The notes below the pieces were generated by a model. That model searched no databases, had not been told where the DNA came from, and saw nothing but the letters and a program-made list of their open reading frames with translations. A stretch of 64,000 bases of DNA, from NCBI GenBank assembly GCA_015058375.1, contig SVCK01000095.1, positions 1-64,000 of the forward strand, read 5' to 3'. Below are positions 1-11,186 of the stretch, piece after piece. Numbering within the stretch: position 1 is the stretch's first letter; every line of letters begins with the position of its first letter. The translations under genes were made by a program, and so were the position numbers. The stretch comes from Clostridium sp. (GTDB lineage Bacteria > Bacillota > Clostridia > Clostridiales > Clostridiaceae).

Positions 1-41
1 AAAGATAATAAAACTTATTATTAGTATTTCTAGTAAATAAA

Positions 42-79
42 AAAATATTACTGGAAATCAAAATTTCCAGTAATATTTT
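42..79 (-). terminator. Intrinsic terminator downstream of rlmD-like gene
   Basis: Perfect inverted repeat ATATTACTGGAAAT...ATTTCCAGTAATAT flanked by A/T tracts. Confidence 0.75.
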
Positions 80-193
80 TTAATAATAAACTTGTTTACA
101 CAAACTTATCTATTGTCTCCCAAACTAAATTGTCTGGTGGCAAATTAGTGGCAAACAGCCATTTCAATATCTGTAAATCTCCTGTAAATAGCT

Positions 194-1549
194 CTATGCC
201 TTAACTAGCTTCACAACAGTTTCAGCATGAGGTGTGTTAGGGAACATATCCTTAACTCTAGTCTTAACTATCTCATATCCTGACTCAGTCAAAGTCTTAA
301 GGTCATTAACTAAAGTCTTTGGATTACATGAAACATAAATTATTTCCTTAGCTTTAAACTTAATTACATAGTCCAAAGCCTTTGGATGAACTCCGCTTCT
401 TGGAGGATCCAAAATAATTATATCCGGTTTATCTTTAACCGTTTTTATAATTTCAGCAACATCTCCAGCTAAGAATTCACAATTGTTAAGCTTGTTTAAT
501 TTAGCATTTTCCTTAGCAGCTTCTACAGCTTCTTCTATAAGTTCTATACCTACAACTTTTTTAGCTTTAGGTGCAACTATCTGTCCTATAGTCCCAGTTC
601 CACAATAAAGATCAAATACTACCTTGTTATCAGAGTCCCCCATATATTCTCTAACAATACTATAAAGCCCTTCTGCTCCTTTAGTATTTGTTTGAAAAAA
701 TGAAAAAGGTGATATTTTAAACTTTAACCCTAATAATTCTTCTTGTATATAATCTCTTCCATATAGAACATTTAATTTATCACATATTACTGCATCTGAG
801 AATGAGTCATTTTCAGTATGTAATACAGAAATAAGTTTTCCATCAAAGTCTGCTTTCTTAAGAAGTTCTACATACTCAGTTAAGTCAAAGTCCACTTGAG
901 TTGTAGTTACTAAGTTAACCATTAACTCTCCAGTATTTTTAGCTTTTCTAATTACAAGATGTCTTAAATATCCTTCTCTTTTCATTACTCTATAGTAAGG
1001 TAAATTCTGAGTTCTAAAGTATTCTACTGTAATTGTAAGAACCTTTCTAAAATCCTCATCTACTATCTGACACTTATCTACATTTATAATTCCAAAAGAC
1101 TTATTCTTTATGTGCATTCCTAAAGTTAACTCTCCGCCTTTTTCTTCATCCCCGAAAGTAAACTCCATTTTATTTCTGTATTCCCATTGGTTAAGGCTTC
1201 CTGTTACACCTTCATATTTACCAGTTGGTATTTCAGCTGTATCAAAAAGTCCCTTAACTTCATCTGATAAAAGTTCTAATTGCTTTTCATAAGTTAAATT
1301 TTGAGAAGAACAACCTCCACATCTTCCAAAGTGAGGACATTTAGCATCGATTTCATAATCGGCTCTTTCAACAACTTCAAGATGCCTTAATTCAGCATAC
1401 TCATCTCTTTTCTTCTTAACCTTACCTCTTATTACTTGACCAGGATAAGAATTTTTAACATATATTGTTTTATCTTCTGCATGCCCAACCCCTACTGATG
1501 GGAATTCAGTTTTTTCAATTTTAACTAATAATTCGCTACCTTTTCTCAT
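194..1549 (-). CDS. rlmD: 23S rRNA (uracil-5-)-methyltransferase, RumA/RlmD family
   Basis: TRAM-like N-terminus, [13 protein letters not shown] Fe-S motif, [30 protein letters not shown] motifs. Confidence 0.9.
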   Translation of the reverse strand: MRKGSELLVKIEKTEFPSVGVGHAEDKTIYVKNSYPGQVIRGKVKKKRDEYAELRHLEVVERADYEIDAKCPHFGRCGGCSSQNLTYEKQLELLSDEVKGLFDTAEIPTGKYEGVTGSLNQWEYRNKMEFTFGDEEKGGELTLGMHIKNKSFGIINVDKCQIVDEDFRKVLTITVEYFRTQNLPYYRVMKREGYLRHLVIRKAKNTGELMVNLVTTTQVDFDLTEYVELLKKADFDGKLISVLHTENDSFSDAVICDKLNVLYGRDYIQEELLGLKFKISPFSFFQTNTKGAEGLYSIVREYMGDSDNKVVFDLYCGTGTIGQIVAPKAKKVVGIELIEEAVEAAKENAKLNKLNNCEFLAGDVAEIIKTVKDKPDIIILDPPRSGVHPKALDYVIKFKAKEIIYVSCNPKTLVNDLKTLTESGYEIVKTRVKDMFPNTPHAETVVKLVKA

Positions 1550-1591
1550 TCTAACACTCCTAAGTGAATTTTCTTTTGTTCAAGCCAGAAA

Positions 1592-1825
1592 TTATTTATC
1601 TAATTTTAATAATCTTTTACCTATTGTAGTTGCAAATGAGCTTCCTTCTAATATTGAGAAATATAATACATATACAATAGCATACATTATTAATAAGAAT
1701 TCTCCTACTTGTTTTATTTCAAACCCTAAAGGTTTCATTATTACTTGTGCTAATAAACAAAGTATTCCTGATATAGCAAATATAATTACCTCATCTAATA
1801 CGTTGGCAAAAATTCTTTTTAACAT
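1592..1825 (-). CDS. Small RDD-like membrane protein
   Basis: Two hydrophobic segments; C-terminal ATTIGKRLLKL resembles RDD family. Confidence 0.5.
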   Translation of the reverse strand: MLKRIFANVLDEVIIFAISGILCLLAQVIMKPLGFEIKQVGEFLLIMYAIVYVLYFSILEGSSFATTIGKRLLKLDK

Positions 1826-1856
1826 AATCTCATCCTCCTAAAAATTTATATGAACT

Positions 1857-2537
1857 TTATTGTTCAGCTTTTTTAAATTCATATTTGTCAGTTTCAATTG
1901 AATAAACTATGTACTCATCTGTAACAGTAACTGTTTCAGTCAATCCTTCAATTGTATTTTGAAAAAATCCTTCACCTTTACTGCTTTTTAAAATTTCAAG
2001 AACCTTTTCATTAATTTCGCTATAGTCTCTACCACTTACTCCTGTAAGTATTTCAACATATTTAACAATAGAGGTTGCCCCTAAATCAACTTTATTATCC
2101 TCAATAGCTTTTTTACCATCAAAGTTTAATAACAATTTCATCTTTATTTGACCTGCTGTTAAACTTTCACCATAAATAATTCTTGAAAAATACATGTTTT
2201 GAAGTCTGTTTTTTTCCGCATTTTTATTTTCTACGTCTACACTCTTTCTATTTACAGTCTCCCCATCATCATCACTAACAATTTCTTCTTCTGTATACTC
2301 TAAGCCATATTCTTTTGTTTTTTTCTCTATATTACTAACTAGTTCATCACTAGTTGTAGTAAATTCCTTTAAGGTAAAATCCTTCGCCCATTTTTCAGTT
2401 GTATTCACTTTTTCTTCTAAATTTATCTCTTCATTTTTTGTACTATCATTATTACTTTCTTTACTGCTTCCACCACATCCAACTAAAGATGTAGAAAACA
2501 TAGCAACTATAAGCATAGCAATTACCTTTTTTGACAT
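1857..2537 (-). CDS. Putative lipoprotein of unknown function
   Basis: Signal peptide with lipobox-like LVGCGGSS. Confidence 0.6.
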   Translation of the reverse strand: MSKKVIAMLIVAMFSTSLVGCGGSSKESNNDSTKNEEINLEEKVNTTEKWAKDFTLKEFTTTSDELVSNIEKKTKEYGLEYTEEEIVSDDDGETVNRKSVDVENKNAEKNRLQNMYFSRIIYGESLTAGQIKMKLLLNFDGKKAIEDNKVDLGATSIVKYVEILTGVSGRDYSEINEKVLEILKSSKGEGFFQNTIEGLTETVTVTDEYIVYSIETDKYEFKKAEQ

Positions 2538-2630
2538 ATAATCCTCCTCATCTACACAATATTTATGTAGCTTTATCCTAACACTGCTTAATTATAACAT
2601 TATTAAGTACAATTTTAAACACCTTGTCTT

Positions 2631-3242
2631 TTACACTGTAATTTTATCCTTCATTTTTTCAAATGAACTTTCACCTATACCCTTTACATTTTTAATATCT
2701 TCAATACTTTTAAATCCTCCATTTTCCTCTCTATAACTTATAATATCTTGTGCTTTTGCTGGTCCAACACCTGGAAGAGAATCTAATTCTTTTTCATCAG
2801 CAGTATTTATATTAATTAAATTCGAGCTTAAATTGTCCTTATTATTTCTTAAAACATTTGCATTTTGATTGAAATTTTCACTATTATTTTTATCTGGTAT
2901 AATTACAAGCTGATGATTTTTCAATTGCTCAGCCCTATTCACACCATTAACATCAGCATTCTCATTAAGCCCTCCAGCCTTATTAATTAAATCTTCCACT
3001 ATACTATCTTCATTTAGCCAATAAACATTAGGATTTCTTATTGCACCTTTTATCTCAACAACAATTTGATTTCTATTTTTCTCTTCAACTGATGTATCAA
3101 CTGATTTTATTTCATCATATAATTCTGTATCATCATTTTTAATAAGTTCTTCGCTTCCTTTATTTATATAAGAAAATAAACAATATGCTGCAAAACATAT
3201 TAGTAAAAATGTTACTCCTATTATTTTATGTTTCTTTCTCAT
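2631..3242 (-). CDS. comEA: ComEA-like helix-hairpin-helix DNA-binding protein
   Basis: SLBB-like segment plus C-terminal NINTADEKELDSLPGVGPAKAQDIISYREENGGFKSIEDIKNVKGIGESSFEKMKDKI; start placed at MRKKHK. Confidence 0.85.
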   Translation of the reverse strand: MRKKHKIIGVTFLLICFAAYCLFSYINKGSEELIKNDDTELYDEIKSVDTSVEEKNRNQIVVEIKGAIRNPNVYWLNEDSIVEDLINKAGGLNENADVNGVNRAEQLKNHQLVIIPDKNNSENFNQNANVLRNNKDNLSSNLININTADEKELDSLPGVGPAKAQDIISYREENGGFKSIEDIKNVKGIGESSFEKMKDKITV

Positions 3243-3382
3243 AAATTTCCTCCTTGAATAATATATATTTATAATTATTAACATTTTAAATTTTAGTAAC
3301 CAATTTTTTATCTAATTAGTAGAAAAACCTTATATAATTTGATAAAATATAGTATTGAGAGTTTATTTGATAAGGAGAAAAA

Positions 3383-4663
3383 ATGAAAAGTACAAGAAAA
3401 AATTTCAAAACATTTATACTAAGTTGCATTATATTTACTTTTTTGTTAATACCAGCTTACACAAAAGCTGCAACAGCACCTAATAACATAAATTCAAATG
3501 GAGCTGTTCTATTAGATGCAACTACTGGACAAATTTTATATTCAAAAAATGGTGACAAACAGTTCTTTCCTGCATCCACAACAAAAGTCTTAACTGCTCT
3601 TGTTGTTTTAGAAAATTCAAAACTTAATGACAAAGTTACAATTGGTAATAATCCACCACAAGCTGATGGTACTTCTGCAGGTTTAAGAGAAGGTGAAGAA
3701 TATACTGTAGAAGAACTTCTACATGGATTACTTATGCATTCAGGTAACGACTGTGCTGAAGCTCTTGCCGAACATGTTTCTGGTTCTATACAAAACTTCG
3801 CAAAATTAATGAATGATAAAGCAAAATCTCTTGGTGCGACTGGAAGTAATTTCGAAAATCCTAGCGGTCTTCCTAATGAAAAACATGTAACTACGCCCCA
3901 TGATTTAGCATTAATTATGAAGGAATGTATTAAAAATCCAGACTTTGTCAGAATCACAAGAACACTTTCATATACGTTCAAACCAAGTAATATAGACGGA
4001 AATAAAATCAGCATTCCTAATGGTAATCATATAATTGATTCAAATTATTCTCAGTATTATTATAAATACGCTGTATCATCCAAAAAGGGATATACCACTG
4101 TTGCTCATTTTACTAATGTTGCTTCAGCGGAAAAAGATGGTCATCCTCTTATCGTAGCATTATTGGATGGTCCAGGAATGTCTCAAGCATATGATGATTC
4201 AAAAAATTTATTTAACTATGGTTTTAGCAATTTTACACTTAAAAAAATTGTTTCTGAAGGCGATAAAATAGATACTTTTACTTTAAACAATGACACAACT
4301 ATTCCATTGCTTGCAGCTACAGATGTTTATTATTGCATAGAAAATGGTAATAATATAAATTTAACTACAGATTTTAAATTTGAAGTGCCACAAAATATAA
4401 CAAAGGAATCATCTTTATCACGTGGCCAGTCAATAACTAATTGTACTGTCAAAGTAAATAATGAGAATTATACCAATATTGATTTAGTAAGCGGAATAAA
4501 CTATAGTAATAGTACAGATAATTTAACCTCAAACAATAAAAATGGAGTTATAACTATTGTTAGCATTGCAGTTTTGGCCTTTATTCTAATTCGTATTAAT
4601 ATAATACGTTCAAAAAGAAAAAGAGCTAGAAAAGCAAAATTGAATAAAATATACAAAAAATGA
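3383..4663 (+). CDS. D-alanyl-D-alanine carboxypeptidase (low-MW PBP, S11)
   Basis: Signal peptide, SxxK as PASTTKV, SGN motif (HSGNDCAEALAE), SSKKGYTT KTG-like motif, C-terminal TM. Confidence 0.9.
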   Translation: MKSTRKNFKTFILSCIIFTFLLIPAYTKAATAPNNINSNGAVLLDATTGQILYSKNGDKQFFPASTTKVLTALVVLENSKLNDKVTIGNNPPQADGTSAGLREGEEYTVEELLHGLLMHSGNDCAEALAEHVSGSIQNFAKLMNDKAKSLGATGSNFENPSGLPNEKHVTTPHDLALIMKECIKNPDFVRITRTLSYTFKPSNIDGNKISIPNGNHIIDSNYSQYYYKYAVSSKKGYTTVAHFTNVASAEKDGHPLIVALLDGPGMSQAYDDSKNLFNYGFSNFTLKKIVSEGDKIDTFTLNNDTTIPLLAATDVYYCIENGNNINLTTDFKFEVPQNITKESSLSRGQSITNCTVKVNNENYTNIDLVSGINYSNSTDNLTSNNKNGVITIVSIAVLAFILIRINIIRSKRKRARKAKLNKIYKK

Positions 4664-4700
4664 ATCCAATAGATCGTTATTATACAAACACGAATAAAAT

Positions 4701-4742
4701 AAAAAAAGATGACTTCTAAACAATTTAGAAATCATCTTTTTA
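4701..4742. terminator. Bidirectional terminator between convergent genes
   Basis: AAAGATGACTTCTAAA/TTTAGAAATCATCTTT hairpin with A and T flanks. Confidence 0.75.
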
Positions 4743-4743
4743 T

Positions 4744-5643
4744 TTATTTTATCTTTTTCATAAGTTCTTTCATATCTTCAGGCATTTCTGCTCTTAAAGA
4801 AAGTTTTTCCTTAGTTCTTGGAGAGGCAAATACGAGACCATAAGCATGAAGTGCCTGTCTTTCTATTAATTCTTTTTCTTCATCTCCATACCCATATAAA
4901 CTATCACCATAAATAGGATGACCTATATGACTCATATGAACTCGTATTTGATGAGTTCTTCCTGTCTCTAATTTACATTCAACAAGATCTCCATTTTCTA
5001 AACGTTCTATAACCTTATAGTGAGTAATACTTCTTTGTCCTCTTTCATCTACAACTCTCTTTACACTACCTTCTACTTCTGGTTTGTATATAGGAGCATC
5101 TATAGTTCCTTCCATTTCATCTAAATGTCCATGCACTATTGCCAAATATTTTTTTTCAAGATTCTTTTTCTGCATTTCCTTTGATAAAGCCATGTGAGCA
5201 AATTGATTTTTAGCTATTATTATAAGCCCTGAAGTATCTCTATCTAATCTACTCACAAGCCTTACAATACAATTTTGCCCTGTCTTCCTAAAATAATTTG
5301 TAAGTCCATTTGCTAATGTTCCTGTTGGATGTCTCAATGTTGGATGGACTACTATGTTTGGCTGTTTATTTACTACTATTATATCTTCATCTTCATAAAC
5401 TGCAGTTATTGGTATATCTTCTGGTTCAATATTCTGACTTTCTTCTCTTTCTAACTTAACAGTAACTGTATCCCCTGTGTGAATAGTATGTCTCATTCTT
5501 ACTTTTTCTTCATTTATTAATATTCTGCCCTCTATAGCAGCTCTTCTTATCAATCTTGTTGAAAGCTCAAGTTCATCTCTTAAAAAATCCCTTATCTTAG
5601 AGCCATCATATTTTTCTTCAACTTTTCTCTCTAAAGTGCTCAT
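4744..5643 (-). CDS. RluA/RluD-family pseudouridine synthase
   Basis: S4-like N-terminus and LVSRLDRDTSGLIIIAKN, TGRTHQIRVHMSHIGHPIYGD motifs. Confidence 0.92.
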   Translation of the reverse strand: MSTLERKVEEKYDGSKIRDFLRDELELSTRLIRRAAIEGRILINEEKVRMRHTIHTGDTVTVKLEREESQNIEPEDIPITAVYEDEDIIVVNKQPNIVVHPTLRHPTGTLANGLTNYFRKTGQNCIVRLVSRLDRDTSGLIIIAKNQFAHMALSKEMQKKNLEKKYLAIVHGHLDEMEGTIDAPIYKPEVEGSVKRVVDERGQRSITHYKVIERLENGDLVECKLETGRTHQIRVHMSHIGHPIYGDSLYGYGDEEKELIERQALHAYGLVFASPRTKEKLSLRAEMPEDMKELMKKIK

Positions 5644-5644
5644 T

Positions 5645-7078
5645 TTATTCTCCTAATTTTTTATAATTTTTTCCTACTATAATGACTACATCATATGATG
5701 AATATTTTGAATCATCATCCATCTCTTCAAACTTATCAATGCCAGATATTTGATTTTTTAAAGCATTTTTTATATTTTTATCATTTGTTTTTACAACTGT
5801 TTTATCAGTAATTTCTGTATTACCTGTATCAATGTTTTCCCATCCCAATACTTGCAATTGGTTTTTAACCCTTCCTGCAAGGCCATTAATTTTAGTTCCA
5901 TTCAAAACTAAAATCGGAGTTTTCTTTAAATTCAACAAATTATTACTACTTTGTGAATTTCCTGATTCGGAAGCATCAATTTTCCCAGATTCTAAAGAAT
6001 TTAAAAGTTCTTTATTTTTACTCTTTTCGAATACAAAATAAGATTGTCCTTTAATCATTTTAGGCGTTCCTTCTAAAGTTTTCATTTGTATTCCTGAAGA
6101 TGTTAAAAAACTAGTTCCATATTTAAACATCTCAACCGATGTTAAATTAGTGTCCATATTCTCTGCTATAGAATTTAAAATCTTTGGCATCTTAAAAATT
6201 ATTGTTGGAGTCTTACATTTATTTACAACCTTTTGAATAAATTTATGTTGATTTTCTATTCTTCCTAAATCTCCTGTAGCAAAACCAGATCCATCATTAT
6301 TTTTTCTCCACCTAAAAAACTCTTCTGCTTTTTGACCATTAAGATGAACTGTTGTACCTCCTTTGAAATTTATATGAAGATTTTGACCATCATCATCATA
6401 AATCATATCTCGCTCTATATCCATATCAATTCCACCTATAGAATCGATAAAATCTCTAAAAGCTTTATAGTCTATCTTGACTATATAGTTAATGTTTAAA
6501 CTTAATAAATTTTCTATAACACTTTTTACTTTTGAATCTCCGCCCTTAATGAAAGCCGCATTAATTTTATATTTAGAGTTATTTTCCTCAACTAACGTAT
6601 CTCTTGGTATTGAAATCATCTGAATAGCCTTACTCTTTTTATTATAATTGATAAGCATTATAGTATCTGTTCTTTTTATACTCTTATTTTCAGTATTTAC
6701 TGTATCACCTATATCCATTCCTAATAAAAGAAAATTTACAGAATCCCCAGTAGGAGCTGATGATGCTATAGTTTCACTGTTATCAATTTTTCCAAAAAAA
6801 CTTGCTATTGAAATAATCCCGAAAAGTAACATTATAGCGACTATAATCCCTATTATAGATAGAATTCTTTTAAATCCAAATTTTTTAGATTTAAATAATC
6901 TAAAATTTATATTATTTAATTTAGGCTTAGCTTTACTTTTTCTTCTTTTAGAAACTGATTCATTATCTATATCATATATATTAAAATTTCTTTCTTTTTC
7001 TATATCTTTAAGACTTTTCGGAGCTCTTCTTCTCATCTTTCTCCTTATTGTTTCCGGCTCTCTATGATTATCTCGCAT
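5645..7078 (-). CDS. LytR-CpsA-Psr (LCP) family cell-envelope attenuator/ligase
   Basis: Single N-terminal TM, LLLGMDI, RTDTIMLINYN, SIPRDTLV motifs, C-terminal LytR_C-like region. Confidence 0.88.
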   Translation of the reverse strand: MRDNHREPETIRRKMRRRAPKSLKDIEKERNFNIYDIDNESVSKRRKSKAKPKLNNINFRLFKSKKFGFKRILSIIGIIVAIMLLFGIISIASFFGKIDNSETIASSAPTGDSVNFLLLGMDIGDTVNTENKSIKRTDTIMLINYNKKSKAIQMISIPRDTLVEENNSKYKINAAFIKGGDSKVKSVIENLLSLNINYIVKIDYKAFRDFIDSIGGIDMDIERDMIYDDDGQNLHINFKGGTTVHLNGQKAEEFFRWRKNNDGSGFATGDLGRIENQHKFIQKVVNKCKTPTIIFKMPKILNSIAENMDTNLTSVEMFKYGTSFLTSSGIQMKTLEGTPKMIKGQSYFVFEKSKNKELLNSLESGKIDASESGNSQSSNNLLNLKKTPILVLNGTKINGLAGRVKNQLQVLGWENIDTGNTEITDKTVVKTNDKNIKNALKNQISGIDKFEEMDDDSKYSSYDVVIIVGKNYKKLGE

Positions 7079-7106
7079 AATATCTCCCCCTATCCCCCCA
7101 TCTAAA

Positions 7107-7673
7107 TTATCTATTATTAATCAAATAATTCCTTGCTTTTATGCTATTTACATCTACAAGTGCACCTTTTTGTAACAGAAAACTTATTGAGTGAGTCAAT
7201 CCTAATAATACCCCATTATCTAAATTATTAATTGTTTCTTTGCGAATCTCTTCTAACCCATCAAAATTTCTTGATGGTTCTATCATATCTGCTATATATA
7301 TAATCTTATCAAGCTTAGACATATTTTCTTTACCTGTAGTATGCCATCTTATTGCACTTAAAATTTCTGAATCATCTATTTTAAGTTTTTCTTTTGCATA
7401 TATTGGTGCTAAAATACTATGCCAAAGCTCTTTAGTATTTTTTTCATCTTGACTTAATATAATATTGTTCTTTATAATTACCTTTTCCATTTCTTCTTTA
7501 GGAACATTTTTAGCTATATCATGGCATAATGCAGCAATTTCAGCTTTTTCTTCATCTACTCCATTTTTAACAGCTAATTTTTTTGCAACAGAAATCACTC
7601 CTAATGTATGAATAAATCTACTTTCTTTTAGATTAGCTTTTATATAATCATAAGCTTCTTGTTTGTTCACCAT
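7107..7673 (-). CDS. yqeK: HD-domain hydrolase, YqeK family
   Basis: RFIHTLGVISVAKKLA, ALCHDIAK, adjacent to nadD. Confidence 0.88.
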   Translation of the reverse strand: MVNKQEAYDYIKANLKESRFIHTLGVISVAKKLAVKNGVDEEKAEIAALCHDIAKNVPKEEMEKVIIKNNIILSQDEKNTKELWHSILAPIYAKEKLKIDDSEILSAIRWHTTGKENMSKLDKIIYIADMIEPSRNFDGLEEIRKETINNLDNGVLLGLTHSISFLLQKGALVDVNSIKARNYLINNR

Positions 7674-7674
7674 T

Positions 7675-8277
7675 TTAATCCCCCATATATAAATTGTTTT
7701 CTTTTATTAATTTAAATACTTCTTCAGCAACCAATTTACTTATGTTTTTCCCTTCTCTAACTAGTTGTCTTATCTCTGTTGAGGAAATATCTATTCCTTT
7801 TAATTGTAATATTTCAATGTTTCCATTATACTTCTTTTCTATATATTCTTTCTGCTCATATAACTTTTTATTATCATATCCTGGCCTTGTTAATACAGCC
7901 AATGTACATAATTGTAAAATTCTTTTTACATTTTTCCATTTTTCCAAATTTAAAAGACAGTCTGCACCTACTATAAAAAATAATTCTTCATCATCTTTTT
8001 TAAAACTCTCTAAAGTTTCAAACGTATAACTCAATCCTTGTTTTTGTATTTCATAATCCGAAACTTCAAATCCCTCATAACCTTTTATGGCTTCTTTCAC
8101 CATATTAAACCTAAGGGAAGCCTTAGTAACCTTCTTATCGATTTTAAGTGGCTGGCTTCCCGCTGGTATAAATATAACTTTATCTAAGTTCAATCTTTTT
8201 TTAGCTTCTTTAGCTATATTAACATGGGCTAAATGTATTGGATCAAAAGTTCCTCCAATTATCCCTATTCTTTTCAT
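7675..8277 (-). CDS. nadD: Nicotinate-nucleotide adenylyltransferase
   Basis: GIIGGTFDPIHLAHVNIA, ISSTEIRQLVREGKNI motifs. Confidence 0.93.
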   Translation of the reverse strand: MKRIGIIGGTFDPIHLAHVNIAKEAKKRLNLDKVIFIPAGSQPLKIDKKVTKASLRFNMVKEAIKGYEGFEVSDYEIQKQGLSYTFETLESFKKDDEELFFIVGADCLLNLEKWKNVKRILQLCTLAVLTRPGYDNKKLYEQKEYIEKKYNGNIEILQLKGIDISSTEIRQLVREGKNISKLVAEEVFKLIKENNLYMGD

Positions 8278-8657
8278 TATCTAATTCTTGAAAACCCTTT
8301 CTTGCCCTTTGAAAATTCCTTTTTAGAATTATTTCTAGTTGCTGGTGCTTCTTTTTTTAGCTTCTTGTTAGGATCTAACTCTATTTGTGGATTTTTCTTT
8401 GACTTTTTATATAATACAAGCTTACTTCCTATAGCTTGAATACCTTCACAGCCTATCTCTTCACATATCATATCTGAAACTTCTCTTGCTTCAAGAAGAC
8501 TGTTATCAAGAACTTTAATTTTGATTAATTCTCTTTTTTCTAGTGCTTCTTCAACCTGTTTTATAAAAGTTTCCTCTACTCCATTTTTACCTACTTGGAA
8601 AATAGGATCTAAATTATGTGCTAATTTTCTTAAATATGCTCTTTGTTTACCTGTAAG
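8277..8657 (-). CDS. yhbY: YhbY-family (CRM domain) RNA-binding protein
   Basis: LTGKQRAYLRKLAHNLDPIFQVGKNG; start likely internal Met (MLTGKQ), position approximate. Confidence 0.85.
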   Translation of the reverse strand, partial: LTGKQRAYLRKLAHNLDPIFQVGKNGVEETFIKQVEEALEKRELIKIKVLDNSLLEAREVSDMICEEIGCEGIQAIGSKLVLYKKSKKNPQIELDPNKKLKKEAPATRNNSKKEFSKGKKGFSRIR

Positions 8658-8670
8658 CATTATGTCCTCC

Positions 8671-9960
8671 TTATAATATATACTCAAATTCAAAGTCGTT
8701 AAGTCTTACCATATCTCCATCTTCAATACCCATTTCTCTAAGTTCATCTAAAACTCCTTTGTTTCTTAAAACTTTATGAAAATATCTTAAAGAGTCTGCA
8801 TCATAAAGGTCAACAGATTCTAATAATCTATCCACAAAACTTCCTTCAACAACATAAGTATTGTTTTCTTCCCCTTCTTCAACATGGATTTCATAAGTAA
8901 ATCTCTTTTCTTCTGGTATATATCTTTCTTCATCTGAAATTTCAAGTTCTGTTATTGGAATATCCTTAAGCATTCTAGCTGCTTCCTTTATAACTTCATC
9001 AACACCATCTCTTGTAGCCGCTGACATTCTATATACTTTATCGTATCCAAGTTCTTTAACTTTTCTTTCAAAATCAATAAATACTTGTTCATCATATAAC
9101 ATATCACATTTATTAGCTACTACTATTTGTGGTCTATCCCATAATTTAACTGAATATTTCTTAAGTTCTTCATTTATCTTTAAGAAATCTTCAAATGGTT
9201 CTCTTCCTTCAATTCCAGAAATATCAACTACATGTATTAATAATCTTGTTCTTTCTATATGTCTTAAAAATTCAAGTCCTAAGCCTACACCTTCAGCTGC
9301 TCCTTCAATAATACCCGGAATATCAGCCATTACAAATGGTTCAATACCATCAGCTCCTACAACTCCTAAATTAGGTTTTAAAGTTGTAAAATGATAATTA
9401 GCTATCTTAGGTTTAGCTTTTGTAGTCATTGAAAGAAATGTTGATTTACCTACATTAGGAAAACCTAAAAGTCCAACATCTGCTAAAAGCTTAAGTTCAA
9501 GCTTTATTTCCATTTCTTCTCCTGGCATACCTGGTTCAGCAAAATGTGGAGCCTGTCTTGTTGGTGTACAAAATTTAACATTACCTTTTCCACCTTTTCC
9601 GCCTCTTAGAAGAACAAATTCATCATCTTTGTGAGAAAGATCTGCTACTATTTTATTTGATTCAGCTTCTCTTATAATTGTTCCCATTGGTACTCTTATG
9701 TAAAGATCTTCTCCATCTTTTCCATAGCATTTTGAAGCTCCTCCATTTTCACCATTTGGAGCAACAAATTTTCTCTTATATTTAAAATCTAAAAGTGTTG
9801 TCATTCCAGTATCAACTTTAAAAATAACGCTTCCGCCTTTTCCTCCGTCTCCACCATCTGGTCCACCTAATGGAACATATTTTTCTCTTCTAAAAGAAAT
9901 TGCTCCATCTCCACCTTTTCCTGATTTTACAAATACCTTGGCTTTATCTATAAACATCAA
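8671..9960 (-). CDS. obgE: GTPase Obg/CgtA
   Basis: Gly-rich Obg fold, [19 protein letters not shown]-terminal OCT domain. Confidence 0.96.
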   Translation of the reverse strand: MMFIDKAKVFVKSGKGGDGAISFRREKYVPLGGPDGGDGGKGGSVIFKVDTGMTTLLDFKYKRKFVAPNGENGGASKCYGKDGEDLYIRVPMGTIIREAESNKIVADLSHKDDEFVLLRGGKGGKGNVKFCTPTRQAPHFAEPGMPGEEMEIKLELKLLADVGLLGFPNVGKSTFLSMTTKAKPKIANYHFTTLKPNLGVVGADGIEPFVMADIPGIIEGAAEGVGLGLEFLRHIERTRLLIHVVDISGIEGREPFEDFLKINEELKKYSVKLWDRPQIVVANKCDMLYDEQVFIDFERKVKELGYDKVYRMSAATRDGVDEVIKEAARMLKDIPITELEISDEERYIPEEKRFTYEIHVEEGEENNTYVVEGSFVDRLLESVDLYDADSLRYFHKVLRNKGVLDELREMGIEDGDMVRLNDFEFEYIL

Positions 9961-10135
9961 ATCACCTATCCTCTAAGCAAAATCTTATTTTGTATTTATC
10001 TTTTGTTCATATTTTTATATAAAATAACATAAAAAATTTATTATCATTATAATTATTGCTCAGTTTTCCTATTTTTATTATAACAGATACAAATTTTTCA
10101 ACTGTTAATATATTCTTATTTTTAATTAATTTTTA

Positions 10136-10165
10136 AAAAAAGCACCCTGATTCAGGGTGCTTTTC
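10136..10165 (-). terminator. Terminator downstream of rpmA
   Basis: GCACCCTGATTCAGGGTGC hairpin, poly-U on minus strand. Confidence 0.85.
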
Positions 10166-10176
10166 CTAAAGAAAAA

Positions 10177-10479
10177 TTATTCAGCTATTTTTTCTTCTAC
10201 GTTTATAGGGTAAACGCTAACTTTCTTCTTGCTCTTACCCACTCTTTCGAACTTAACAACTCCGTCAACTTTAGAGAATAGAGTATCATCTCCACCCTTT
10301 CCAACATTGTTTCCTGGGTGAACCTTAGTTCCTCTTTGTCTATAAAGTATGTTTCCAGCTAAAACGAATTCTCCGTCTGCTGCTTTAGCACCAAGTCTCT
10401 TAGCTTCTGAATCTCTACCGTTGCTAGTACTACCTTGCCCTTTCTTATGAGCGAATAATTGAAGGTTCATTATCATCAT
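10177..10479 (-). CDS. rpmA: 50S ribosomal protein L27 with N-terminal extension
   Basis: [21 protein letters not shown]... Confidence 0.96.
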   Translation of the reverse strand: MMIMNLQLFAHKKGQGSTSNGRDSEAKRLGAKAADGEFVLAGNILYRQRGTKVHPGNNVGKGGDDTLFSKVDGVVKFERVGKSKKKVSVYPINVEEKIAE

Positions 10480-10482
10480 AGT

Positions 10483-10854
10483 TTACACCTCCTCTAATTT
10501 TAAACTAATATATTCTTCACGTTTCTTTTTTCCAAAAGATTCATCTAAGCTCATGATAACACTATCTAAGCTTAATTTAAAGGTCTTTAATAAAACCTGT
10601 GCCTTACATATTTCTTCTTGGGTAAACCCATCAAGATTTAATGCAAGATAACCATCCATCATTTCATAGTTACAATTAAGTTTTAAAACTTCATCTAATC
10701 CTATGATAACACTTTGTGACAGCACTGACACCGTATTACATACCATGTCATATGCTTCACCAGCCAAAATCGCATCCCTATCTCTAAGAGCGTGATTGCT
10801 GATTTTAAAGGATAGTATATTTTCTTTATCTGATCTAATTTTAATTTCTATCAT
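10483..10854 (-). CDS. prp: Ribosomal-processing cysteine protease Prp (YsxB-like)
   Basis: Located between rplU and rpmA; SNHALRDRD...GEAYDMVCNTVSVLSQS active-site-like His/Cys pattern. Confidence 0.88.
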   Translation of the reverse strand: MIEIKIRSDKENILSFKISNHALRDRDAILAGEAYDMVCNTVSVLSQSVIIGLDEVLKLNCNYEMMDGYLALNLDGFTQEEICKAQVLLKTFKLSLDSVIMSLDESFGKKKREEYISLKLEEV

Positions 10855-10859
10855 AAGAA

Positions 10860-11186
10860 TTAAGCTTCGATCTTTTCTACAACTAATTTAGTATAAGGTT
10901 GTCTATGACCATTCTTTCTTCTGTAGTCTTTCTTTCTCTTATACTTGAATACTGTTACTTTCTTAGCTTTACCTTGAGCTAATACTTTAGCAACAACTTT
11001 AGCTCCTTCTACTACTGGAGTTCCAACTTTTAAAGTTTCTCCACCAACAGCAAGAACTTCAGTTAATTCAACTGTTGATTCAACTTCAGCGTCTAGCTTT
11101 TCAACGAAAAGAACGTCTCCTTCTTGAACTCTGTATTGTTTTCCACCTGTTTTTACTACTGCGTACATTAAAAAACACCTCCTCAT
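10860..11186 (-). CDS. rplU: 50S ribosomal protein L21
   Basis: [18 protein letters not shown]...[17 protein letters not shown]; start likely the internal MYAVV. Confidence 0.96.
   Translation of the reverse strand: MRRCFLMYAVVKTGGKQYRVQEGDVLFVEKLDAEVESTVELTEVLAVGGETLKVGTPVVEGAKVVAKVLAQGKAKKVTVFKYKRKKDYRRKNGHRQPYTKLVVEKIEA

Noticed and set aside
3457-4014. 185-aa minus-strand ORF inside the carboxypeptidase gene
   Set aside because: Antisense to a well-supported D,D-carboxypeptidase; no RBS or recognisable domain.
6648-7067. 139-aa plus-strand ORF opposite the LCP gene
   Set aside because: Low-complexity Ile/Leu/Ser translation typical of the antisense of an AT-rich gene.
7694-8439. Several overlapping plus-strand ORFs opposite nadD/yhbY
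   Set aside because: Shadow ORFs with no domain or RBS.
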